Source of the DNA: Verrucomicrobiota bacterium | GTDB lineage: Bacteria; Verrucomicrobiota; Verrucomicrobiia; Opitutales; Puniceicoccaceae | DNA: 37,597 nucleotides | NCBI GenBank assembly: GCA_038744685.1 | Contig: JBCDMB010000027.1 | Coordinates: 1 to 37,597 of the forward strand | Direction of reading: 5' to 3' | Shown: positions 17,409-25,062 of the stretch, piece by piece | Numbering within the stretch: the stretch's first letter is position 1 | Layout of the letters: the number at the start of each line of letters is the position of its first letter | Position numbers and translations under genes: made by a program | Notes under the pieces: model-generated | The model's input: only the letters and a program-made list of their open reading frames with translations | The model's database searches: none | What the model was told of the DNA's origin: nothing

Positions 17409-17909
17409 ATGAAAACGTTACTGATTTTTCTAGTTCTTGTAGTAGTGGTTATCGGGGGACTTTGGGTCGCTAAGCGGGAGGGATTGTTCTCACGTGAAAT
17501 GACTTTGACGGCAACAGATGGACGCACAATCAGTGTCTCCGTAATCTCCCACAATTCTGAAGAAGTTCGCTTTGCCCGCATCTCGGACGGCAAAGTCTTT
17601 ACATTTCCTACGGACGAATTGAGCACGATTACGAGACTCCGGCTTCTGCTGAGGGACGACAGGGAGAATCTTGAGGATTGGCCAGTAGCTGAAACCGCAG
17701 GTAAGGCCCGCTACTCTGAGCTTTCCGAGAGACTCGCAGAACTTCACAGGCAGATCGCTTTGCTCGAACAGAAAAAAGAAGCAGCCGAGACGTCGTCGCT
17801 TCGCAGTATTGCAGAACGAGAGATCGAAAACGTTGAACTCAAAATCGAAAAGGTCGAGTACGAGATGGAACGGCGGTCCACCAATCTCAATATTCTCCCT
17901 ACTCAGTAA
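17409..17909 (+). CDS. Membrane-anchored coiled-coil protein with SHD1-like segment
   Basis: The 166-residue product starts with a single hydrophobic helix (residues 4-21, [18 protein letters not shown]). Residues about 30-75 ([13 protein letters not shown] then [13 protein letters not shown]) resemble the short beta SHD1-type repeat seen in many Verrucomicrobia and Planctomycetes exported proteins. Residues about 98-158 form a charged coiled coil ([19 protein letters not shown] onward). Function is unknown; it may be a scaffold at the inner membrane. Its last 11 bases overlap, antiparallel, the end of ccoO. Confidence 0.7.
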   Translation: MKTLLIFLVLVVVVIGGLWVAKREGLFSREMTLTATDGRTISVSVISHNSEEVRFARISDGKVFTFPTDELSTITRLRLLLRDDRENLEDWPVAETAGKARYSELSERLAELHRQIALLEQKKEAAETSSLRSIAEREIENVELKIEKVEYEMERRSTNLNILPTQ

Positions 17910-18558
17910 ATTTTGCCTCAGGAAGCTCGTAATCGATCTTCAAGCTTCTTAGGTAAGCCACCAACGCATGGGCCTCCAGAGTCGGTATGACTTCGTAGCC
18001 TTCTCCCGGGTAAAATGAAGAAGTCTCTGGTACATCCACTGCGTTCGGGGAGGGTGCCCCGTCTATTTTCTTCACCTCGAACAAGTAATTGTAAGGAGGC
18101 ATAATGGACCCCTCAGAAGTAATTTGAGGGTCGTAAAGGTGCTCGTAGTGCCAAGTCGAACCAGGAGCGGAAATCGATCTGCCACCGACGTTGGTCAGAT
18201 CAGGTCCCGTTCGCATTGTCCCCAAGAGAACCCGTTCCTGCAAAATGTAGTCGCGGGGAACCGATTGACGGGGACCCCAGCCTCTCTCAAAATCGGCGCC
18301 AAAACCCTGTGGGCGAACTTGTTGCGAGTGACAATACATACATCCCTCGCTGATGTATACCCGCTTTCCCTGCTCTGCCAGGCCCGAAGGCGCTCTCGGG
18401 AAAAGAGGTTCCCCCGTCATGAAGTTTCCCTCTGCGTCTAAAGTGGAAGTAGTGGGCGTGAGTCTTCCGTATTGATACTGGGAGGTGAGAATCAATCCCG
18501 CCCAAGAAAATGCGAGCGTGAAGAAAATCCCGAGAAAAAGCAGAGGAAGGTTCTTCAT
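17899..18558 (-). CDS. ccoO: cbb3-type cytochrome c oxidase subunit II (monohaem)
   Basis: CcoO carries one c-type haem that feeds electrons to the CcoN active site at the outer face of the inner membrane. The 219-residue protein has an N-terminal anchor (residues 4-25) and the characteristic haem site [13 protein letters not shown] (Cys73, Cys76, His77), followed by the family stretch [12 protein letters not shown] and the conserved tail region [20 protein letters not shown] chose the ATG at 18558; the frame extends upstream only to a TTG. It is the last gene of the respiratory operon, but a 431-bp cassette separates it from ccoN. No ccoP or ccoQ follows; the next gene is convergent. Confidence 0.96.
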   Translation of the reverse strand: MKNLPLLFLGIFFTLAFSWAGLILTSQYQYGRLTPTTSTLDAEGNFMTGEPLFPRAPSGLAEQGKRVYISEGCMYCHSQQVRPQGFGADFERGWGPRQSVPRDYILQERVLLGTMRTGPDLTNVGGRSISAPGSTWHYEHLYDPQITSEGSIMPPYNYLFEVKKIDGAPSPNAVDVPETSSFYPGEGYEVIPTLEAHALVAYLRSLKIDYELPEAKFTE

Positions 18559-18621
18559 CGGATCCGTGGAACGAAAGTGTTTGGGTGCCAACGATCATCA
18601 AGCTGAGAGCCGAATCTAGAC

Positions 18622-18649
18622 CACTGATGGACACTGATGGACACTGATT
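18622..18649. repeat. Left inverted arm of GxxExxY cassette
   Basis: The arm starts CCACT and then carries the decamer GATGGACACT twice and the start of a third copy. It lies 3 bases beyond the GxxExxY stop codon and 63 bases before the ccoO start. Confidence 0.85.
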
Positions 18650-18652
18650 TCT

Positions 18653-19036
18653 TCACCGAACTATTCTCTTCCACTCCAGCTTTGGTTGCTTGAAATTTAG
18701 AACATACCCCAGCCGAAAACCGGTCACTTTTAAGTAGTTCATCATCTGCCCAATTTCTCTGTCAGTAATCTTCTCTATTACTTTTGTATCCACGATTATC
18801 TTGTCCCAAACCACTAGATCAGGTATGTACTCCCCAACTTGCTTCCCCTTGTAATAGATTCCAAACTGCTTCTGCTGCAGGAGAGGTATTCCTCGTAATT
18901 CAAACTCAATAACGAGAGCATTTTCATAAGGTTTTTCATGGAATCCATGCCCGACTTGATTGAGGACCTCCATTGCCGCACCAACGACTTGCTGTGACTC
19001 TGCCTTGAAGATCGGCTCCTCCCCATCGGTGTCCAT
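18653..19036 (-). CDS. GxxExxY family protein (PD-(D/E)XK nuclease-like)
   Basis: This 127-residue protein shows the family signature GFHEKPY (residues 31-37) in the setting LNQVGHGFHEKPYENAL, then YIPDLVV (PD at 72-73) and IVDTKV (D83-x-K85), which fit the PD-(D/E)XK nuclease core with Asp where Glu is usual. The C-terminal part (IGQMMNYLKVTGFRLGYVLNF) is also typical. The family occurs widely as single genes with unproven function. The start ATG at 19036 lies within the right inverted arm, and an in-frame stop lies three codons upstream, so the start is well fixed. It interrupts the ccoN-ccoO pair in the same orientation, so it may be co-transcribed with the oxidase. Confidence 0.92.
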   Translation of the reverse strand: MDTDGEEPIFKAESQQVVGAAMEVLNQVGHGFHEKPYENALVIEFELRGIPLLQQKQFGIYYKGKQVGEYIPDLVVWDKIIVDTKVIEKITDREIGQMMNYLKVTGFRLGYVLNFKQPKLEWKRIVR

Positions 19037-19052
19037 CAGTGTTCATCAGTGG
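19025..19052. repeat. Right inverted arm of GxxExxY cassette
   Basis: The reverse complement reads CCACT, then GATGAACACT and GATGGACACC, differing from the left arm at two positions. It contains the start codon and first four codons of the GxxExxY gene and begins 16 bases after the ccoN stop. Confidence 0.85.
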
Positions 19053-19068
19053 TTGTTCATCGCTCCCA

Positions 19069-20547
19069 TCATACAGCAGGCCTACGCGCAAGAGAGACTT
19101 TCGGCTCCGCCGCCCGCCGGCCAACGATGATCCAGACCACGTTGATCGCAAAAGCGCAGTGACCAATGGTGAGGAGAATCCCGGCTACTGATCGCGACAT
19201 GAGCCATGGCACCATGTAACGCACGATATCCATGAACACAATGTCAGGATTGTTCATCATCATTCCCTGTATCCATCCGCCGACAGAAAGTCCGACCACA
19301 TAGATTCCAATCCCGAGGCTACAGGCCCAGAAATGAATCTTGATCAAAGCAGCCGATGGCCATTCCTTCTGGATCAATCGGGGAACCATAAAATAGATGG
19401 ACCCAAACATGATCATGGTGAAGAACGCATAAACCCCGTGGTGAGCGTGTGCCACCGTGAAGTGGGAAAAATGGGTCACTTCGTTGACCTCAGGCACGGC
19501 CATGGTCGATCCAAGGAGACTCACAAATGTGTAGGACATCGCCCCAAACACGATAAATCTCAGAGTGGGACTGTCCCATATCTGTCGAAAACAACCCCTC
19601 ACAGTCAGGTGGTGGTTCACCGCAACGACTACAACAGGTATGACCATCCCCAAGCTCCCTACCGTTCCCGCTGCCTGAAGCCAGAGCGGAATCGGTCCGC
19701 CAATTAAGTGGTGAACCCCAGCCCAGTTGTAGAAAAGTGCCAAAGACCAGAACCCGAGAATCGAGAGGTAATAGCTATGGATGGGTTTCCCAAGAATCTT
19801 GGGAATCAGGTAGTATGCAGCAGCAAGGCCAACCGGAGTATACCAAAGCCCCAGAACATTGTGCGCAAACCACCAGTTGGTGATCGATTGGACAGTGCCT
19901 CTCGCCGGGGCAAAGAAGATCAGCATCTGCGCAACTGTGTAAAGCCACGGAAACCAGAAAAGACCGGCCAGGATATACCACTGGGAAACATACACATGCT
20001 CGCCCTTTCGATAGTGAAAAGCCAAAATTCCCCACACTCCAATCAAAGCATAGGAAAGAGCGAGAACCGGAGTAATGTAGGTTGGAATCTCCAACCACTC
20101 TACGGATGTCATGTTCCCTGTGAGGATTCCGTAGATCCCCACGGTTACTCCGAAATTCCAAAGGATTCCGGCGACAAGCAACAACCCTCCATGGCGAACG
20201 GGAGATCGACATAGTCTCGCCATAATCCAAAGGGCCACTGCAAATACTGCGTTGTTGCCCCAACCGTAAGAGACGGCGTTCAAGTGGGCCGACCTCAACC
20301 GGCCAAACGTCAGATCGGGGAAAGCAGAGAGGAATTCGGGGTTATGTAGTTTGAAGGAAGCTACAAATCCAAAGACGGATCCGAGCAAAAGCCAAACCAC
20401 TCCGGACACCACGAAAAAAATGCCCCCAACCATCATCGAGGAGTCAATTACACTGAGAGCAGTTCGCTCGGAATACGACCGTGAACCGTAGACGCCGGTT
20501 GGTGGCGCAATGGTTTCAGGTTCTGCTGTAACAGTGGCGGTTGACAT
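19069..20547 (-). CDS. ccoN: cbb3-type cytochrome c oxidase subunit I
   Basis: CcoN is the catalytic subunit that reduces oxygen to water at a haem b/haem b3-CuB centre and pumps protons. The 492-residue protein has about twelve helices and the metal-ligand motifs: a His in LRSAHLNAVSYGWGNNAVF, WWFAHNVLGLWYTP (CuB His), FYNWAGVHHLIG (the His pair and the helix-VII Tyr position typical of cbb3 enzymes) and HFTVAHAHHGVYAFF (the b/b3 haem ligands). Thus catalytic residues look intact. It lies 20 bases after ccoS. Its partner ccoO is downstream, beyond the GxxExxY cassette. Confidence 0.97.
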   Translation of the reverse strand: MSTATVTAEPETIAPPTGVYGSRSYSERTALSVIDSSMMVGGIFFVVSGVVWLLLGSVFGFVASFKLHNPEFLSAFPDLTFGRLRSAHLNAVSYGWGNNAVFAVALWIMARLCRSPVRHGGLLLVAGILWNFGVTVGIYGILTGNMTSVEWLEIPTYITPVLALSYALIGVWGILAFHYRKGEHVYVSQWYILAGLFWFPWLYTVAQMLIFFAPARGTVQSITNWWFAHNVLGLWYTPVGLAAAYYLIPKILGKPIHSYYLSILGFWSLALFYNWAGVHHLIGGPIPLWLQAAGTVGSLGMVIPVVVVAVNHHLTVRGCFRQIWDSPTLRFIVFGAMSYTFVSLLGSTMAVPEVNEVTHFSHFTVAHAHHGVYAFFTMIMFGSIYFMVPRLIQKEWPSAALIKIHFWACSLGIGIYVVGLSVGGWIQGMMMNNPDIVFMDIVRYMVPWLMSRSVAGILLTIGHCAFAINVVWIIVGRRAAEPKVSLARRPAV

Positions 20548-20567
20548 TAACGGTTATGGCTCAGTTT

Positions 20568-20774
20568 CTAGGGCTCGCTATTCTTATCCTTCCCCGGAAA
20601 CGAATCGAGATTTTCTCCCTCGGGCTCTTCTTCGGTAAAAATGGATTTTGCGCTTTCCTCGAAATCCTTCAGCTGACCGTTCTTCGCCGCCCAAAACAAT
20701 GCGTAGACTGCCGAGGCAAAAAGAAGGCTCGCGAGAACGAGGATAACAATAAGAAGGTTACTCCAGCCCTCCAT
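20568..20774 (-). CDS. ccoS: cbb3 oxidase maturation protein CcoS
   Basis: CcoS is a small single-helix membrane protein needed for cofactor insertion into cbb3 oxidase. The 68-residue frame from the ATG at 20774 has one helix (residues 7-25) followed by the family pattern YALFWAAKNGQLKDFEESAKSIF. That start overlaps the end of the preceding gene by 17 bases; a longer frame to 20819 adds 15 residues that lie in the upstream gene and is less likely. The acidic tail is slightly longer than usual. It is immediately before ccoN, which fits its role. Confidence 0.87.
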   Translation of the reverse strand: MEGWSNLLIVILVLASLLFASAVYALFWAAKNGQLKDFEESAKSIFTEEEPEGENLDSFPGKDKNSEP

Positions 20775-21090
20775 TTCCTTCGGTTTTTTGGGAATGACCG
20801 GAGTTCCGATACTCTTCAACCGTGATCTTCATCGCTTCTTCTACCGGAATCCGATAGACTCCCTCAGCGGGATTAACGACTCCGTAAGTAGTGGTAGTCT
20901 CTGCACTCGCATTCTGGATTTCCCGAAGGTTCTCCTTTCGGGTCTCGGCAAGGACTTCACTAATCGGCTCAGGCCGGTAAGGAATGTAAGCGAGCCAGAG
21001 GATGAGAAGAAACAGCAGGATAAACCCGATTCCTCCGATCACTGAAGCTGTTCGATTACTCCATGAACTCTCTATCTCGGTGTCACTCAT
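20758..21090 (-). CDS. Small single-pass membrane protein of the ACIII-cbb3 operon
   Basis: The 110-residue product has a hydrophobic helix at about residues 18-40 (VIGGIGFILLFLLILWLAY), then a soluble domain. Its C-terminal part (YGVVNPAEGVYRIPVEEAMKITVEEY) resembles a motif I associate with small proteins beside cytochrome oxidase genes in other phyla, where a Gly-Val-x-x-IP-x-x-x-AM pattern recurs. It overlaps actF by 8 bases and ccoS by 17, so it is firmly part of the operon. It could be an accessory subunit of the ACIII-oxidase assembly; this is inference. Confidence 0.75.
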   Translation of the reverse strand: MSDTEIESSWSNRTASVIGGIGFILLFLLILWLAYIPYRPEPISEVLAETRKENLREIQNASAETTTTYGVVNPAEGVYRIPVEEAMKITVEEYRNSGHSQKTEGNGGLE

Positions 21091-22381
21091 GATGGTGGAT
21101 CGACTCGCCTACACGGGGATCCCGCAAGGGAACAGCGCTGTTTTCCCGTAAACTGCGCAGGTAGGCCCAAAGCACAATACCTCCGACGCCCACAATCATT
21201 GCGACGTCCCAGAAACTGATTTCAAATTGCCTGATTTTGTAATTGAGCACGTTCTCAGCCGGAGCCTTCTTGCCCGGAAGGATGTTAAAGTAGAGATCAA
21301 CCAAGTGAAAGGTGAGGATCCATCCTGCGATGAACAGGATCAGCTTAATTTTCACCTTGGTCTGGTAGAAAAGAAGAAAGAGGAACGGAACAAGGAAGTG
21401 GAAAAAAATCAAGGAGAGCCCTACCCACCACCACGAATTTGTTGTGCCATCTGGGTTCAAATGGCGGATCACATACCAGAACGTTTCTTCCGGGATGTTC
21501 GCTTGGTAAATCAAGAAATACTGGGAAAAGCTTATGTAGGCCCAGAAGACCGTGAACGCCAAAGCCATACAGCCCAAGTCGTAATTATGAGCCTGTTTGT
21601 GGATCCCCTTCAACGCTCCTTTTTCTGACTGGAAAAACAAGAGAATCAGAAGAAACGCGATTGCCGCCCTCATGGATCCAGCGAAAAACCACACGCCGTA
21701 CATCGTCGAGAACCAGTGGTATTCCAAACTCATATACCAGTCGATCGAGGCAAAGGTTGCACTAAGTCCACAGGCGAAAATACCTGCTGCCGAGAGAACC
21801 CGCATCTTTCCCACATGAGAGGGATCCCCATCTTTATCCAATGCGAACGAGTGCTTCCGCAATGACTTCGCAAAAAACAGGAATACTCCAAAAAACAAAA
21901 ACGCCCGCGCGGTGAAGCCAAACCGATTCAGAAACGGCTCTTTCGCCGTGTAGAGGACATCAGTCGCAACCGTGTAGCCGGAGGGTAAAAGGTAATTCGG
22001 GTTCAGCCATTTCCAGATAATCCCCGGGTCGTAGTAAAACCACGAGATTAGCAGCAGTGGCAGAAAGATGATCGCCAGCCAGGGAAAGCCAGCCAGCAAA
22101 TGCTCCAACTGACGACGGGCCAGAACGGCCCAACCAGCGTCAAAAATATTAAAGAGAAGGACCAAGAAGAGCGACCCAATCAGTACTGTCGACCAGTAGG
22201 AAATCCCGATCAGCCAACTCAGAACGGGACGGGAGTCGTGATTGAAGAGACCAATGATCACTCCTATCGCAGCTATCGTAAGACCTGCAATTCCGAGGAT
22301 AAGGCACAATTTTGGTAAGGGCATTTTGCCACCTACCTTGGCAATTGATCCGGAAAAGGCTTTTGCGGACGTCTCACTCAC
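21083..22381 (-). CDS. actF: Alternative Complex III subunit ActF (quinone-binding membrane subunit)
   Basis: ActF is an integral membrane subunit related to ActC (NrfD-like) and takes part in quinol oxidation and possible proton translocation. The 432-residue protein has about ten helices with the ActF stretches DAGWAVLARRQLEHL, FASIDWYMSLEYHWFSTMYG, TVFWAYISFSQYFLIYQANIPEE and WWWVGLSLIFFHFLVPF. It begins inside the actE-side quartet overlap (start at 22381, four bases into the actE stop) and ends in GESIHHHE, a small His cluster. Order actA to actF is complete in this window. Confidence 0.95.
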   Translation of the reverse strand: MSETSAKAFSGSIAKVGGKMPLPKLCLILGIAGLTIAAIGVIIGLFNHDSRPVLSWLIGISYWSTVLIGSLFLVLLFNIFDAGWAVLARRQLEHLLAGFPWLAIIFLPLLLISWFYYDPGIIWKWLNPNYLLPSGYTVATDVLYTAKEPFLNRFGFTARAFLFFGVFLFFAKSLRKHSFALDKDGDPSHVGKMRVLSAAGIFACGLSATFASIDWYMSLEYHWFSTMYGVWFFAGSMRAAIAFLLILLFFQSEKGALKGIHKQAHNYDLGCMALAFTVFWAYISFSQYFLIYQANIPEETFWYVIRHLNPDGTTNSWWWVGLSLIFFHFLVPFLFLLFYQTKVKIKLILFIAGWILTFHLVDLYFNILPGKKAPAENVLNYKIRQFEISFWDVAMIVGVGGIVLWAYLRSLRENSAVPLRDPRVGESIHHHE

Positions 22382-23034
22382 AGCCCAAGTTCTCCTCTCT
22401 TATCCACAGGGACATCCTCGATGGTTGCGTTTTGCGAACGCTGAAGTGCCCGGATGTAAAGAACGATCGCCCAACGCTCTTCGGGTGTGATCTTCTCCCC
22501 GTAGGCATACATCGAGTTCTTACCATGGGTAATGGTGTTGAAAATCTCGCCACCTGCCATGTCGCGGTAGAGTTGTAGCTGAAGATTGGAGGCAAGAACG
22601 CCGTACTTAGAAGTGATGCCCTTCCCGTCTGCGGCTGCTCCATGACAGACCGTGCAGAAGATATCGTATTTCTGCTTACCCAACTCCATGGTTGCGTTGC
22701 TGATCTCTATCGGGATGTCCGTCGCCCAAGATCCGTCGATATTTTTTCCTTCGTAAAGGGCTGTCGCAGTGGTGAACTGGTCCGTCTGGAAATCACTGCT
22801 GAAGACTTCCTTTCGCTCCCAGCCTTGGCCACGAATCACGGTTCCCGCAACCACTGGACGATCGTCCATTCGATTCGCAAAATAATTGTTCGTCGCCTGC
22901 GGCTTATATTTCGGCTGGTTGTCCATGTCCGGGAAAACCATCCAGGGAGTCTTTTCACTCTTGTCTCCCCGAAAGCCTAGAATCGTAACGACCGCGATGA
23001 TCGTCAGGAAGTATATGGAGAAAAAGTAGCGCAT
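22378..23034 (-). CDS. actE: Alternative Complex III monohaem cytochrome c subunit ActE
   Basis: ActE is a periplasm-facing monohaem cytochrome c that can pass electrons from the complex to a terminal oxidase. The 218-residue product has an N-terminal hydrophobic anchor (residues 2-20), a linker, and a class I domain with haem site CTVCH (Cys127, Cys130, His131) and a likely axial Met at 175 (GKNSMYAYG). No lipobox Cys follows the anchor, so it is probably held by the helix rather than by lipid. It starts 5 bases after actD and overlaps actF by four. Confidence 0.95.
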   Translation of the reverse strand: MRYFFSIYFLTIIAVVTILGFRGDKSEKTPWMVFPDMDNQPKYKPQATNNYFANRMDDRPVVAGTVIRGQGWERKEVFSSDFQTDQFTTATALYEGKNIDGSWATDIPIEISNATMELGKQKYDIFCTVCHGAAADGKGITSKYGVLASNLQLQLYRDMAGGEIFNTITHGKNSMYAYGEKITPEERWAIVLYIRALQRSQNATIEDVPVDKRGELGL

Positions 23035-23039
23035 CGATC

Positions 23040-23585
23040 CTAGGATTTCGCCTCCACAACGGTTATGTCTTCGCCGCCTGCCTTTTCGAAAACCGAACGA
23101 ACCTCAGTTTCATTGAAAGTTGGATCCGTCGACTCAATCACGATCATAAACGTATCGTCAGAGGTCTTGAGGAAAGGCTCATAGTCGAAGAGCGGGTGAT
23201 GATGCCGAGGTAGGCGATTCAGCAGGAACATACCTCCCAGCGTGCCGAAAGCCGCCAGAAGAATCGTCAACTCGTAGAAAATCGGAAACGGAAAAATCGG
23301 GGAGAAATACGGCTTCCCACCAACGATCAGTGGATAATCAATATTCATGTAGGCGACGATTGCCAAACCAGTCATAAACCCGGTTACTCCTCCGCACAGA
23401 GTAAAAAACGGCACACGGGAGCGCTTCATACCCATCGCGTGATGGATCCCATGTATCGGAAAAGGACTGTAGCAGTCCCAACGGGTGTAGTTCGCGTCAC
23501 GAACTTTCTCGCAGGCGTGGTAAACATCCGGAGCAGTCCGGAAGGTGGCCGCAATCCCAAAGACCCCTGTATCAGACTTCGCCAT
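23040..23585 (-). CDS. actD: Alternative Complex III subunit ActD (DUF3341)
   Basis: ActD is the small two-helix membrane subunit that packs against ActC/ActF. The 181-residue protein has an N-terminal soluble part with the family stretch YTRWDCYSPFPIHGIHHAMG, two membrane helices (about 60-80 and 103-124) separated by a short loop (GGKPYFSPIFPFPIFYELT), and a C-terminal soluble alpha/beta part ending IVIESTDP onward. Its start overlaps the actC stop by one base (TGATG). Confidence 0.95.
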   Translation of the reverse strand: MAKSDTGVFGIAATFRTAPDVYHACEKVRDANYTRWDCYSPFPIHGIHHAMGMKRSRVPFFTLCGGVTGFMTGLAIVAYMNIDYPLIVGGKPYFSPIFPFPIFYELTILLAAFGTLGGMFLLNRLPRHHHPLFDYEPFLKTSDDTFMIVIESTDPTFNETEVRSVFEKAGGEDITVVEAKS

Positions 23586-25036
23586 CAGTGCCTTCCTTTC
23601 GACTGGTTCTCCGGGTGATCATGGTTGTGAGGATCCGCCTGTGGCAAACTGAGAGCCTTGACCTCAGAAAAGGCAATCAGTGGTAAGAATCTCAGGAACA
23701 GGAGGAAAAGCACTGTGAAAACCCCAAACGTTCCGAAGAAGGTAAAGATATCGACCATCGACGGCGAGTAATAGCCCCATGAGCTTGGCAGGAAGTCGTT
23801 GGCGAGCGAAGAGACTGTGATCACAAATCGCTCAAACCACATGCCCACGTTCACAAAAATCGAAATGATCCAAACAAGGGCAATGTTCTTGCGAATTCGC
23901 TTGAACCAAAAGAGCTGCGGGCAAATCACGTTGCAGGAGATCATGATCCAGTAGGCCCAAGCATACTGCCCAAAGGCCCGATTGATGAAGGCAAATCCCT
24001 CGTAGGGGTTCGCGCCATACCACGCGATGAAGAACTCCATTGCGTACGCATAGCCAACCATGCTTCCGGTCGCTAAAGTGATCTTACACATCGCATCGAT
24101 GTGATACTGGTTCACCAAATCGTGAAGGCCGAAGATCGCCCGCAGTGGAAGGATGAGAGTGAGCACCATCCCAAACCCCGAGAAAATTGCCCCTGCAACA
24201 AAGTATGGTGGGAAGATCGTAGTGTGCCAACCGGGAAGAATTGAAGCAGCAAAGTCGAACGAAACGATCGTGTGCACCGAAAGCACCAACGGTGTGGAAA
24301 GACCCGCCAGCAACAGATAGGCCATTTCGTAGTTGTGCCAGTGACGGCTGGAATTCCGCCAGCCCATCGCGAGGGCTCCATAGAAAAATTTCCGCCACGC
24401 TGATTTAGCCCGATCCCGGAGCGTGCCCAGATCGGGAATCATCCCCATATACCAGAAGAGCACGGAAACCGTCCCGTAGGTCGACACCGCGAAGACATCC
24501 CACTCCAGCGGCGATCTGAAATTCGGCCAAATCCAGTTGGAGTTCGGCAACGGGAAAAGCCACCAGGCAAACCAGACCCGGCCTACGTGAAAGAGCGGAA
24601 AAATTCCCGCACAAACCACCGCAAAGATGGTCATCGCCTCCGCCGTTCGATTGATGGACGTCCGCCATCGTTGCTTGAGAAGGCAAAGAACCGCCGAAAT
24701 CAGCGTTCCGGCGTGACCGATGCCAATCCAGAAGACAAAATTAACAATCGCCCATCCCCAATTGACCGGATTGGCAAGACCCCAGACCCCTACCCCTGCA
24801 GCCACGAGATAGACAAGACCCATCAACGTGAAACTCGCCATGCCTCCAGCGATCGCAAAAGAAACCCACCACCAGGTCGGTGTCGGTCCCTCTACAATCC
24901 CGCAAACCTTCTCAGTGACCCAGTTGTAGCTGCGGTCATTGAGGACCAGTGGACGGCGAGGCAGGTCAATCGGTTTGACCTCCTCCAAAATGGCAGGGCT
25001 CGCTGCGTCGTGGGTGGCTTCGGCTACGGTAGACAT
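23585..25036 (-). CDS. actC: Alternative Complex III subunit ActC (NrfD/PsrC-like)
   Basis: ActC is the NrfD-type integral membrane subunit that binds menaquinol and links to the iron-sulfur subunit ActB. The 483-residue protein has about ten helices; recognisable parts are [59 protein letters not shown] and [21 protein letters not shown]. These last two carry the helices that in the family line the quinol site. The C-terminus is His/Asn rich ([15 protein letters not shown]). It lies 26 bases after actB. Confidence 0.96.
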   Translation of the reverse strand: MSTVAEATHDAASPAILEEVKPIDLPRRPLVLNDRSYNWVTEKVCGIVEGPTPTWWWVSFAIAGGMASFTLMGLVYLVAAGVGVWGLANPVNWGWAIVNFVFWIGIGHAGTLISAVLCLLKQRWRTSINRTAEAMTIFAVVCAGIFPLFHVGRVWFAWWLFPLPNSNWIWPNFRSPLEWDVFAVSTYGTVSVLFWYMGMIPDLGTLRDRAKSAWRKFFYGALAMGWRNSSRHWHNYEMAYLLLAGLSTPLVLSVHTIVSFDFAASILPGWHTTIFPPYFVAGAIFSGFGMVLTLILPLRAIFGLHDLVNQYHIDAMCKITLATGSMVGYAYAMEFFIAWYGANPYEGFAFINRAFGQYAWAYWIMISCNVICPQLFWFKRIRKNIALVWIISIFVNVGMWFERFVITVSSLANDFLPSSWGYYSPSMVDIFTFFGTFGVFTVLFLLFLRFLPLIAFSEVKALSLPQADPHNHDHPENQSKGRH

Positions 25037-25062
25037 CTCGTTAAATTCACTCTCCCCCTTTC

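Larger units (their letters stand above)
18622..19052 (-). mobile_element. GxxExxY cassette with 28-bp terminal inverted repeats
   Basis: A 431-bp segment is bounded by arms 18622-18649 and 19025-19052 that match in inverted orientation at 26 of 28 positions. Each arm is built of about two and a half copies of the decamer GATGGACACT preceded by CCACT. The only gene inside is the GxxExxY ORF, whose first codons are encoded by the inner part of one arm. It sits between ccoN and ccoO, which are normally adjacent; removing it leaves about 80 bases between the two genes. No target-site duplication was found by eye and there is no transposase, so mobility is an inference. Confidence 0.6.

Noticed and set aside
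18936-19166. Frame spanning the ccoN end and the right arm of the GxxExxY cassette
   Set aside because: It bridges the ccoN coding end and the repeat in a different frame; it is produced by the short open repeats and not by a gene.
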